Shown here piece by piece: positions 12,601 through 24,824 of a DNA stretch of 64,000 nucleotides. A program made the position numbers and the translations under genes. The notes beneath the pieces are model-generated. The model searched no databases and was not told the origin of the DNA. It worked only from the letters and a program-made list of their open reading frames with translations. The DNA is from Pedinophyceae sp. YPF-701 (lineage: Eukaryota > Chlorophyta > Pedinophyceae): positions 1 to 64,000 of the forward strand of contig CAJZHL010000008.1 in NCBI GenBank assembly GCA_916048055.1, in the 5' to 3' direction. The stretch's first letter is position 1, and each line of letters opens with the position of its first letter.

Positions 12601-15600
12601 TCCTCCTCGACGTTCTCGATCAGCATGGGGCGCCCCTCGGACAGGCACTCCTCCAGGTGGTTGCGGAACCACTTGTCGTTCAGCGACGTCACCTGCAGCC
12701 GGTTGTCGGCCTCGCGCCGCACCAGCCACGAGCGCGCCTGCCCCTGCGGGTCCACCATGAGCGGGTAGCGCGCCGCGCGCGTCACCATGATGCCGTTCTG
12801 GATCGACAGCTCGTCCGTGGGCAGCCCCTGCAGGTTCCACTCGCCGATCTCCGAGTCGTCCACCAGGAAGCGCGCCACGCGCAGGTCCTTCGTCACCGGC
12901 ACCGCCAGGTCCACGCAGTCCTGGTAGAAGTCGCGCCGCAGCAGCAGCTCGCGGAACTCCTTGTTGAACGGGCCCAGGTACGACACGAAGGCGCTCGCCA
13001 CCGCGCAGTCGCCCGTCAGGCGGCGGATCTGGTCGTCGAACTCCGCGCTCTGCTGGTTCCAGCGCGTCTCCTCGCCCGCGAGCGCGTGCAGCAGGTTGGC
13101 CGCCGCGTCCATCTTCCGGCTGCACGCCGCCGCCTGGTCCTCGAGCGCCTGCTTCTCGCGCATGGCGTCGTCGAACTTGGCCTGCAGCGCGTCCACCTGC
13201 GCCTGCACCTCCGCCAGCGTGTCGTCCGCCGCCTTCTTCTCCTTCATCGCCGCCTTGAGCTCCATCTGCGCACTGCGCAGCGCCTCGCGCTTGGGCTCCA
13301 CGACCTTGGCCACGTTGTGGTACTTGACCATGGCCTTCGACCACGCGCAGAGGCCCATGAGCGCGCCGGACGCCTTCTTGGCGATGTCGGGGTGGAAGTC
13401 GGGCGTCTGCGTGTAGGGGAAGAGCAGCTCCGTGACCTCGTCGTTCATGTAGCCGTTCTCGAGGAAGGTCGAGATGTCGTACGGCAGCTTCCCGGCGTCC
13501 AGGCGGATGGCCTCCTCCCACGTCGGCACGGGCACCTCCGTGGTCAGCTTGCCCTCCTTCCCGTCCAGGTCCATCGACTTGACCTCGGCCGTCTCCCACG
13601 CCAGCGGCTGCACGTAGAGGTGCTTGAGCAGCAGCACGCAGTCGAACACGCGCTTCACCAGGGGCGGCGGCGACGGGCGGATGCCCATCACGGCCTTGAT
13701 GTCCTTCTCCTTGATCGACTTGGCCGCCTCCTCGGCCTCGCGCAACGCCGGCTCGGCCGCGGCGAGGTCCTTGTTGGCCTCGGCCTCCTGCACGCCGATC
13801 TCCGCGGCCTTGGCGTTGGCGACGGCGGCGATCGAGGACGCCTTCTGCTTCTCCTTCTCCGCGATGGCCGTCTGCTCGGAGATCTGCGCGAGGAGCTGCT
13901 TGACCTCGGCGGACTTGACCTCGACGGTGCGGTTCATGACCACGAGCTCGGCCTTGAGCTTGTTCACGTCCTCCTTCGCCTCGTTCATCTTGGCCAGGCC
14001 GCCGTTGATCTGGTCCGCGAGGCCCTGCACGAAGTTGCGCTTGCGCGAGTAGAGGTCCTGGTACCCGTTGATGAAGGCCAGGTACGACTTGGGCGTGACG
14101 TACACGTGGCGGCGGAAGCGCTCGAAGTACTCGGCGCACGCCTTGGTCACGTAGATGTGCACGTGGCCCATCATCTGCTGCAGGTGCGCCTTGACGTCGT
14201 CCTCGCAGGCCATGTCGAAGTCGCCAATGAACTTCTGCGACACGGCCACGAGCGCGTCTTCGGGCCACGGCATGAACCAGTCGATGGTGCACCCGTTGAT
14301 CAGGCCCGGGAACTGCTGCGCGCGGCGGCTGAACTTCTCGCCGACGGGGGAGAAGCACAGCATGACGTGCAGGTTCTGGCGGACGCGGTTGATGAAGAAC
14401 GACCACAGGTTGTCCGGCGTGTCGAGGATCTGCGGCGCGGCCTTGCGCATCACGGGGCGCACGTCGCCCATGATGGCCAGCTGCTCGTCCTTGGGGAACA
14501 TCCCGCCGACCTCGCCCGTCATGAGGATCTGGTTGATGCTCTCCAGGAAGGCCTCGTCCTTGACCTCGCTGTCCGTGAACAGGAAGCACACCTTCTGCCC
14601 CTTGAGGCCCGCGATCTTGTACAGCGCCTTGAGGTCCTCGAACAGGTTGGTCATGTTGTACGTCTTGGTGATGGTGATCTGGAACGTGTACGCGCCGCTG
14701 ATGTACGACGCCATGCGGCACAGCGACTGCTTCCCCGACCCGCCCACGCCCACGAGCAGGCCCGACCCGCGGTCCATCGTGAGCAGGCGCGAGATGCGCA
14801 TCAGGTGCTGCAGCGCGTCGTTGAAGTACACCAGCTCCAGCTTCGACCCGCGCGAGTTCTCGTTGAACTGCTGCTGCTTGGCCTCCACGCGGCTCCGGAT
14901 GTCGTCCAGGCCGCCCGCCACCGCCTCGTAGTACGACGGGAACTCGTCGATCACCTCGCCCGTCTCCGGGTCCTCGATGGGCTCGCGCAAAAAGTCCACG
15001 AAGAACAGCGGGTCCGCGACCTGCGACACGAGGCCCTCCGACACGTTGTCGCGCAGGAGCTGCTCGAGGAGCTCCTCGGTCCACTGCTTGTCCTCGGCGG
15101 TGGCCAGCTTGTCGATGAAGACGCGGCGGCACTCGTGCATCCACAGGCCGATGAGGTAGCCCTCGGGCGTGGTGACGCCGCCGCCGAAGGTGCCGCCCTT
15201 GGCCGCCTTGGAGAAGCGGTCGGTGCTCGCGAGGATGACGCCCTGGAACACCTTGGAGAGCTCGCGGATGTTGAACAGGTAGTGGAACTTGGCGGGCGTG
15301 GGCAGCATCTTGGCCTGCACCTGCGTCCACAGCGCGATCGTCATCGGCACCAGCTTCCCGGCCTCCTCGACCACCTCGGGCGAGAAGTACTCCGGGTCGA
15401 AGCGCCCCGCGACCAGCGTGCCAAAGATGTTGTGGATCACGGCCTTGGTCGGGAGCGGCACGTGCACGAGCTGGAACTGGCGCTTGAGGCGGTTGGGCAC
15501 GTCGTTCTTGCCGCCGCCGGGGATGTTCATCGCCGCGAAGTACCAGTGGTCGTCGATGGTCTTGAAGTCCCCGATGGGCTTGTCGTGCTGGTAGAACCCG

Positions 15601-18600
15601 CGCTGCTCGAGGAGCTGCCGCGTGAGCTCGTTCGTGATCTGGTCGCCCCACTCGTTCACGCGCGGCATCGAGATGTCGTCGATGAACACCGCCAGCTTCT
15701 TCCCGCCCGCCGGGCGGAAGATGCGCCCGGGGTTCTTCTCCAGGCCGGCCTCGATGGCGCGCTGGAAGATGCCGGGCGTCGTGAGGTACGAGAACGCGAC
15801 GATCTTCGAGCTGTGGTGCTCGGGGTCGAGGCCCGCGATGAAGCTGTTGATCACCGTGGTCTTGGCCGTGCCGGCGCCGCCCACCAGCAGCACGGGCTTG
15901 TTCACGCTGGTGCACATGCGGATGAGGTGCTCGAGGCGCGCGCTGTCGAGCGTGGGGATGACGAGCGACGCGAACTCGGGCTTCTCCACGCCCTTGGGGT
16001 ACTGCCACTGGTGCACCTGGCCCTTCCAGTGCGCCCAGTTGGTGCTCTCCGGGTCCACCATGTACTCGAAGATGGTGTCCTCCTCGTCCTCGAGCTCCGG
16101 CATGTTCTTCGTGTGCTTGCGCAGCTCGGCGTCGACCAGCGAGCGGCCCTTGAGGTCCACCACGCCGCCCACCGCCCAGCACAGCGCGTACAGGAAGAGG
16201 CGCTCCAGGTGGTCCTCGGGGCAGAACGCGCCGTCCGACACGAAGGGCGCGAGGATGGCGCGGAGGAGGTCGAGCAGCGACGTGATCATGCACACCGGCT
16301 GGTTCTGCATGGCGTTCTTGATGTGCCCGATGCGCATCTGCTCCAGGACCGGCTCGGCGAACTTCTCGAACATGGGCTCGAGCAGCTCGCACTCCTGCCC
16401 GCGCGACAGGTCCGCCTTCCGGCGCTGCAGCCACGACGTGACGACGGGCTTCCACCCCAGCTCGGTGTCCGACACGTAGATGATGCCCGCGCGCGACACC
16501 GTCGCCGGGGACGCGTTGTTGAGGTTCTCCGGCTCGAACATGGCCTTCATCTCCGGCGTCATCAGGATGCGGTCGCCGTTGGCCAGCGTCAGCACCTTGT
16601 TGTCGTCCAGCACCGTGTTGAGGTTCTCAATCCAGATGGCGTCCACGGGCCCGTCGAGCACGATCCACGTGTTATGCGCCTTGGACTCGCGCGCGGCCTT
16701 GCGCCAGAGCACGGCGAAGATCCCGTCGGTCCAGTCCTGCGTGGCGTTGTCCAGCATGCCGAACATCTGCGGCGCGGTGATGCTCTTGGGGTTCATCTTC
16801 CAGATCAGGTGCTTGCGGCCGAGCGTGGTGAGCGCGCCCGCGAGGCACTCGCAGATGGCCGTCTTGCCGCCGCCCGTGGGGCCGACGAGCATGATGCCGT
16901 GCCGCACGAGGTACGTCTCGTACAGCTGGATGCACTTGTTCAGCCAGTCCTTGTGCTGCTGCAGCCCCTTCTTGTCCACCTCCTGCCGCAGCGCGCTCTC
17001 GACGTCCGCGAACGTCGCGCGCTCGACCTTGAGGCCCGGGAACAGGTCGTCGATGAGCGAGAGGAAGAGCGGGACGTCCTCGGCCACGAACTTGGACATG
17101 TTCATGTCGCGCAGCGTGCGCATCATCAGGTACACCTCCGACTTGTCCGGGTTGGTGCGCTTGGACGCGCCCGCCGTGCGCAGGACCGACAGGATGTTGC
17201 GCAGGCCGAAGTCGTAGTGGCGCTGCTTGGAGAGCTGCTGCTCGCAGAGCCCGTAGAGGACGAAGAACTTCTTGGCGAGGATGTCGTTCTCCTGGTACCC
17301 GCACGACGCGAGCTTGACCTTCATGATGATCTGCCGGTTGGGCACCATCATCGTCACGCCGCGGAAGAGCGACTTGAGGTTCTCCGGCAGCTCCTGGCGG
17401 CCGGCGTACCCGGGGTTCATGGTGATGAAGTACCCCACGCGCGGGTCCAGCGGGACCGTGCACCCGTCCGTGAACAGGAACTCGCGCTTGCGCTCGCGGA
17501 TGGCCGACAGGACGCAGAACACCTGCTGCGCGCACACCGACAGCACGTCCAGGTTGATGCGGTTGAACTCGTCGAAGCACCCCCACAGGCCCGACTGCGC
17601 GAGGCCCTTGTAGATCTTGCCGCAGTACCGGAAGTCGAACTGGTCCGAGCAGTTGAACACCACGACGTACTTGCCGAGCGTGTTGCCCATGTCCTTGGTG
17701 GTCTCCGTCTTGCCCGTGCCGGCGGGGCCCGCGGGCGCGCCGCCGAGGCACATGCCGAGGGCCTGCGCGAGCGTGATGTAGCAGATGTCCGTCAGCGGCG
17801 TGATCACGAGGCGCTCCTTGACGCCCAGGTACTCGTACGAGTACTCGAAGTCGACGTCGGTGATGGAGATGATGACCGTGTCCTTGTCCGCGTTCCAGTA
17901 GAAGCGGCACTGCTTGAGCCACTCGAAGTCCGTGGGGTCGCGCACGCGCTTGCGCAGGAGCTCGTCCGACACGTCGCGCTGGTGCACGTGCACGGTGATG
18001 CACGTCTCCAGGTTGGTGCGCTCCATCGCCGTCAGGTTGGGCTTGGTCACCGTCAGCTCCACCATCTCGCGCAGGATGCCGTCCGTCTTCTTCGTCACGT
18101 TCGACATGATCTTCTTGTCCGCGCGCGCCGCGCTGAGGCCGTTCTGCATGTCCGTGGTCCACTGCAGCTGGATGCCCAGGAGGGACACCTGCGCGGGGTG
18201 CGAGAAGATGAACTCGTCCAGGCCCTGCTCGTCGACCTCGCGCACGGCGCGCTTGATGACCTGCTTCACCGTCTCCTTCATCCCGTCCACCAGGCGCTGC
18301 AGCCACACCTCGATGTTGCCCGACGTGTCCACGGGCGCGTCCATCGGCACGACCTCGCCCTGCCGCGACGCCATGTCGACGATCTTCGACTTGTCCTTCT
18401 TGTCGAACGACACGTGCGACAGCGAGTCGAACAGGCCCGACTGGAAGTGCGGCTGCACCTTCTCCGGGTCCGACCCGACCGACAGGATCTGCAGCAGCGT
18501 CGTGTCCGACACGAAGTAGAAGCGCGGGAACTCGGCGCGCTTGGCCTCGAGGTACGCCGAGAGCGACTTCTGGCACAGCTCGAGCTGCTCCGACAGGTGC

Positions 18601-21600
18601 GGGAGGAGGCTCTTCATGAGCTCGTTGCCGTAGCAGGTCTGCACGATGCTCTGGATCTCCTGCGCGGACGTGATGACCTTCATGTAGTTCTTGTCGATGT
18701 TCTGGAAGCGCTTGGCCTCCTGCGGGAGCTGCTTGACGATGTCGCCGCCGCTGAACACCACCTCGAGGCTCTGCCACATGTTCTGCACGCCCAGCCACTG
18801 CTCGATCACCTCGAACACCGTCGACAGCTTCAGCACCCACGACTGCACGTCGTCGCGGAACGGCGCCGAGAACCGGTTGGTGGCCATGCTCCCCAGCTGC
18901 ATCTGCGTGTCCTCGAGCTTCTCGATCATCTCGGCCGTCTCGCCGCCCTTCAGGATCACCGGCCCGCGGTTGCGGTAGTCCGCGAACACCAGCACCATGT
19001 CGTTCCACTCCTCCTCGATCTTCGCCAGCTTGAGCTCGATCTGCTCCTCCTTCACCGCGCCCATCGCCAGGTCCTCCAGCTCCTCCTGGTGCTCCAGCAG
19101 GTTGCACGCCAGCAGCTGCCCGAGCCGGAACTGGTCCTCCGCGAGGTCCAGCGTGTGCCCCGTCACCGTTTGCAGCTCCTGCCAGTGCCGCGGGCGCACC
19201 GCCTTGGCCGCGAACATCTCCAGGAGCGGCACCACCGTCTGGAAGTCGTCGATGGCCTTGCGGCAGTCGTTGTACGCGGGCCACTCGCGCAGCGCCTTGG
19301 GCAGCTTCTTCACGCGCGCCTGGAACGAGTTGACCTTGTCCATCATGACCTGCAGCTGCTCCACCACCTCGACCCACAGCATGCCCGAGAAGCCCTCGAC
19401 GGTCTGCACCACGTCCACGTACAGCCCGTACAGCTTGTCCAGGTTCTGCAGCTCCTTCTCCGTCTTCTCCAGCTCCGGGTACTGCGTCACCGGCAGCCCG
19501 AACAGCTCCTCGCCAGCCTCGTAGCGGTGCCACTTGGTGCGCTTGGCCTCGAACACCGGCTTGAACTGCTGCAGCTTCGAGTTGGCCTCCATCGGCTCCA
19601 GCCCCGGGACCATGGGCCCCTCGCGGTCCCACGACTTGCGGAACTCGGCCACGTCGACCAGGAAGGCGCGGACCTGCGCGATGAGGTCGCGCTTCAGGCC
19701 GGCCTGCTGCTTGGTGAGCTTCTCGTTGATGTCCGCCGTGAGCTTGCGCAGCTTCTCCCAGCCGTACCGCATGTCGGACACGCGGTCGGCCTCGTCCTTG
19801 GGCACGCGCACGGCGAAGCGCATCAGCAGGTTGTACATGTCCTCGACGGGCATGATGACGTTGTCGATGTCCGCCTCCTTCTCCCGGACCTCCGCGAGCG
19901 TGTACATCAGGTTGCGCACGTCGTCCAGGTCCAGCGACTCGATCTTGCGGTTGTACGACTCGAGCTGCTTGGACGTGTCGCGCACGTACTCGGTGAACGC
20001 GTCGAGCTGCTCCTTGCCCTGCTGGTGCAGGTTCTGCGAGAACTTGGCCTTCCACGCCGCGGCCTCGGCCTTGAGCGAGCTCTTCAGCGGCCGCGTCTCG
20101 ATCGACAGGCACCCGATGTTGTGCACGGGCGGCAGCGAGGAGATCTGCTGCTCGATGTCGTCGTACTTCTTGAGCTCGACCTCGAGGTCCTCGAGCTCGG
20201 GCTCCGTCTTCATGAAGTTGTCGTACTCGGCCTGCATGTCCATGCGCCAGAGGAAGGAGAACTTGTCGAACTGCTCCAGGTACTCCACCACCGACTTCTT
20301 CAGGCCCTCGATGCTGCCCGTGAGGAGCAGGATCGACACGACCACCTCCTTGTCCGCGGCGAGCTTGCTGAAGAAGCTGTCGCCCGGGCGGTGGTCGGGC
20401 CCCCACGCCGACAGCTCCGTGGCCGCGCCGATGATGCGCTTGGCCGTGGTGTTGATGGCGTGCTGGATCGACTCGAGCGTGGGGTTGAGCGTAATGTTGG
20501 GCACCGACAGCTCCACGTCGACGTCGAAGAAGGGCCGCTCCACGAACAGGAAGCCCATGGCGCCGCTGCTCGACCCCAGGCGCTCCTTCATCGACCGGAA
20601 GGAGGCCTTGATGCACTTCAGGATGGCCTGGTACATCAGGCGGGAGTAGTGGCGCCAGAGCTCGTCCACGTCGGCCTGCATGATGCGCATGGACGTGTTG
20701 TTGCGCGGGTAGTCCTCGAGCGCCTGCACGATGTCCTCCAGCGCGCGCTGCACCTCGCCGTTGCGGATGATCATGGTCTCCAGCTTGCGCTTGATGAACT
20801 TGGACTGCGTGAGCATGAAGTCCTCGAACGTCACCGTCTGGTCCGTGGGCATCGAGACCATCTTCGCGCGGCTGAGCTTCTTCAGGTTGGCCTCCACGCG
20901 GTTGTCCAGCATGTCCGTGACCTTGCGCACGAGCTCCTCGAGGCTCCCCATGCGGTCGAGGATCTTGTACAGGAACGCGTCGATGTTCATCGACGTCCAC
21001 GTCAGGATGTAGAGCCCCGGCTGGATCTTCTGCTCCAGGTCCATGATGTGCGGCGCCATGATGGGCTTCAGCACCGCGGGGATCGCGCGCTCGACGCGCT
21101 CGTACTCCGACAGCACGTGCGTCAGCTGGTTGTAGTACGACTTGAACTTCTCCTCCTGCAGCAGCACCATCTTCGCCGACTCCGGGATCTCGATGCCCAT
21201 GCGCTGCAGGTACTTGGCCTCGCGCATCAGCTGCAAAATGTCGCGGTCGAAGTTGACCAGCAGGCGGCCCGTCTCCGGGTGCCGCACGAGCAGCGTCGCG
21301 TTCAGCCCGGCCTTGTCGCGGTCGATCTTGGCCAGGAAGTACTTGACCCAGAGCATCTCGAACTTGATCAGCGCCTGGGCCACGCGGTTGTACATCCGGA
21401 CGATCTTCTTCGCCTCGCGCGACGCCATGATGGACTGGTTCGTGGAGAACCGCCGCATGGGCTCCTCGATGCGGCGCAGCAGCTGGCGCGCCCACATGAT
21501 GCTCCCGGCGATGGGCGGCGCGTTGCGCGGCAGCGGCGGGGAGCTCTTGTGGCGCTCGTACACGCCCTGCACGGCCTCCAGGTCGAACCCGTAGTTGTGG

Positions 21601-24023
21601 AAGATGACCATGTACTTGTCCTGCAGGTCGGCCTTGAGCGTGTCGCGCTGCAGGATCGTCTCGAACTGCGCCAGCAGGTTGAGCGCCTGCTCGGTCGACG
21701 AGATGTTCTCGAACGCCGAGTTGATGAACGCCTGCAGCTGCGTCTCGAGGTCGTGGATCTGCACGTCGAAGTCCATCAGGTCGCGGTCGAACTTGCTGTC
21801 GAGGTAGTCCAGCAGGTCGTACGGCTTGCGGCGCATGTCGTCCGCGATCTCCGCGAAGCGCTTGATCACGGCGCCGAGGCCCTCGATGTGCGTGTGCTGC
21901 GCGAGCGACCCGAACTGCGACACCGTCGTGAACATGCTGATGAGCTTCGACACGCGCTTGCAGAACAGGTCGAACCGGTTGAAGATCTTCTGCTCGTCGA
22001 ACTCGAACACGCGGCCGCGGGACTGCTGCATCGCGCGCTCCTTGGTCGCGTAGTACTGCTCCTGGTACGACTGCCGCACGCGCATGCACACGCGCAGGCG
22101 CTCGAGGAACTCCGAGTAGTTCTGGTCCCACACGCGGCCCTTCTCGAGGAGGTGGTGCTTGCAGTTGGTGATGAGCTGCGAGGTGATCTTGCACAGGAGG
22201 CTCGTCATGCGCTCCGGCGTCGAGTAGTACCGCGCGATGGTGTGCATCATCTTGACGTTGTTCATCAGCGTCGGCATGGCGTCAATCACGTTCTGCGGCG
22301 CCCCGTTGTACATGGCCTCGAGCGACTTCTCCAGCGTGAGGAGGTACTTGACGTTGTCCTTCGCCTCGTTCGACACGTCCGTGATGCGCAGGTCGATCAT
22401 CTTCCAGTGCCGGTGCGCCTTGGAGCGCGCCGCCATGCACACCCCCAGCACCACGCGGCACTCCTTGCTCTTCAGCTGCTCCGTGATGCTGTTCAGCTTG
22501 GCCACGCGCGACCGCCAGTACTCCAGCTCCGCGTCCGGCCCGTCGTCGTCGCGGTCCGCGCGCGACTCGTCGTCCAGCAGCGCCTCCACCTGCGCGCACC
22601 ACCCCTCCAGCACCCCCTCCATGTGCTGCACCACCGCCGGGTCCTCCGCCGCCTTGTTGAACGCGTACGGCTTCACCTCGATGTCCGCCACCATCTTCGC
22701 GTCCGGCTGCGCCAGCTCGATGCCGCTCTGCAGCGACCCGTACGCCTCGCGCAGCACCGCGCCAAACTTCTTGGCCAGGCCCAGGAACTCCGCCACGTCC
22801 TGCGGCGCGCTCTTGCCCCACCCGGCCTGCTCCTGCAGCACCGGCACGAACAGCTCCTCCACCAGCGCGCGGAAGTTGGCCAGCGCCTCGCCCGTCGTCA
22901 CCGACACCGACAGGTCCGCGTCCACCGACTTCTCCGACACGCCCTTCGGGTTGCACCGCACGAAGTAGACCACGGGGTGCTCCGTGCGGCTCGCGGCGGG
23001 GATGCCCAGCCGGACCTGCGGCTTCTCCGTCTTGGCCCACTCCCCCGCCGCGTCCTGCGCCTCCTGCGCCTCGTACGAGAACGCCACGCACGGGACGCCA
23101 TCCTTCTGGAACAGCGAAGTCACGTGCTCGAGGTTGTTCCTGCGCGCCGGACACGAACCAAAGGGCCGGGGTCACGCGCGAACGCGGCGCGGCAGTGTGT
23201 GGCAGCGCCACCGACGCCATGCCCGGGGGGGGGTCGCACGCGCGCGGCGGGGAGCGGGGAGCGGGCGGCGCCGCATGCATTCGGCGCGCGTGGCCCGGAG
23301 CCGCGCGGGCGGGGGCGGGGGTGTCCGCGTGGGCGCGGGGGAGGCCCGGTGCGCCCTGTGAGGGCGACCGGGGCGGAACCGTGCGGGGCGGCGACGGGGT
23401 CGCGCGGGGCGCGGGCGGCGCAGGGCGCGAGGAGGCGCGCGGGCGGGCGGGGAGGCGGCGTGCGGGTGCGGGGCGAGCGCGGGGCATGCGAGACAGGGCA
23501 GCGGTGGGCTTGAAGGGGGGGCGCGCGGGGGGGGCGGGGGCGCGGGCGGGGCGCGGGGGGACGCACTGTACGAGCTTCTCAACGACCGCCACGTTGGGGA
23601 TCCCGTACACCTCGGCAACCTGCGGGGCGGGGCACGGGCATGGCGCTGGTGATGTTCAGGCGCGCACGTCGGCGCGGGGGCCGTCTGGGCGCCGCTCGCG
23701 TTGCTCAGTCGCAGGGTTCAATGGTTCAGAGCGGCCCGTGCGCGCGGGATCTGCGTCAGCGTCGTCGCGGGCAGGCAGAGAGCGCGAGACCAACCGTGCG
23801 CATTTGGCTCACGGCCAGCGCACGCGCGACAGCGGCTTAGGAGCAAGAGGAAGCAGGCCATCGAACGTATCGGATAACGAGGAGTGGCAATCCGCGGGCG
23901 GTAGCAGGAGACGGGCCCGCTAGAGCGGCGGAGAGGGTCAGGTCCTGAGAGCAGCCCAAGGCCTTCGACAGAGAGGCGACGCACCTTCGCGCAAATGAAC
24001 CGGTGCCGCGAGTCGATCCCCAT
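9651..24023 (-). CDS. axonemal dynein heavy chain, outer-arm gamma (DNAH5/DNAH8) type
   Basis: Motor ATPase that drives flagellar beating. Three exons, read leftwards: 24023-23985 (MGIDSRHRFICAK), 23619-23567, and one uninterrupted exon 23139-9651; phases join, giving about 4,526 residues, normal for the family. Four P-loops are legible: AAA1 GPAGTGKTETTKD near residue 1,838, AAA2 GPTGGGKTAICECL near 2,117, AAA3 GGAGTAKTTVINSF near 2,452, AAA4 GVGGSGKQSLCRMA near 2,830. The coiled-coil stalk and microtubule-binding tip follow at roughly 3,040-3,350, then AAA5, AAA6 and a C-terminal domain ending KWVMRGVALLCSID. That ending, the N-terminus and the length suit the gamma/DNAH5/DNAH8 class; the class call is less certain than the dynein call. 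Both introns lie within the first 36 codons. The start region is divergent with the RCC1/TPR gene, a likely flagellar partner. Confidence 0.92.
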
Positions 24024-24824
24024 CGCACCGTGGAGGACGGTTCGCGACCGGGGGCTTCCCGCGGTTCCAGTGCTCTAACTGGTGCTCCGCCTGCAGCTCC
24101 GACCCCTTGTGACTTCCGCCAAAGTCGGACGCAGCGTGGAGCTGCTGGTCGATACGTGCACCCGGCACGCGCTTGTTGCCTCGCGCGGCCGCCCGGCGGG
24201 GCAGCAAGCCCTGGTGCGCCCGGGGGTCCTTGCGGGAGCGTGTCGGGCAGTGCACAGCGTCAGCTCTCGTCGCTCGCGGCCGCCGCGCAGGGCTCGAGGG
24301 GGCGCGTTCGCGCCAGCCGCGTGACGGTTCGAACCTGACGCCGCGTGAGGTCGAGTAGAAAGAGTGTTTGAGGACCCGGGTACGACAGGCGCGCCCTGAA
24401 CGTGGCAGGAGAAGCTAGTGTCGTGTGCTGGGCACCCTCGTGTGGGCTGGATCACGGATCTGGGTGGCCGGGCCCGTCCTTGTGGAGACGTGTCTTCGAT
24501 TGATCAGGTCAGCACGGTGCCCGTTGCGCGACGGCGCCCCCGGTGGCGCCTGCCACTCCACCGCATGCAACGTCCCCGCATTCGACGCACACGTGGCTGG
24601 AGCGTGCGCTGCGCGCCCGGCGTGGTCACATCTGAACGAGGATCCTCGAACGGTCGTGCGGGACCCGCAGGTGATCGTATCCGGGGCGACGCGCGGGGGC
24701 GAGCCATGTTGCAGGGCGGTGCGGGGCCGGGGGGGGCGCAGAGCTGAAGGGCAGCGCGCCACGCGCCGAGACGGCGTCATAGAGGGAGCCCCTCGCGGCG
24801 GGCCGGCAGCGGGGCGCGGGCACG
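24024..24824. promoter_or_regulatory. divergent promoter region between dynein heavy chain and RCC1/TPR gene
   Basis: About 800 bases separate the two start codons on opposite strands, so both promoters must lie here. Shared control of the two genes is inference. I do not see an unambiguous X-box or TATA box. A palindromic GGTTCGAACC near 24,324 resembles a tRNA T-loop, but its flanks do not pair, so no tRNA is called. Confidence 0.4.

Noticed and set aside
9417-23513. 4,698-codon plus-strand open frame over the dynein gene, with an overlapping 2,295-codon frame on the minus strand
   Set aside because: Both are shadows of the dynein reading frame produced by G/C-ending codons. The products are low-complexity Leu/Arg/His/Val or Ala/Gly/Arg strings with no domain.
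24320-24334. T-loop-like GGTTCGAACC
   Set aside because: The flanking bases do not form a T stem, and no D or anticodon arm is found upstream, so it is not a tRNA gene.
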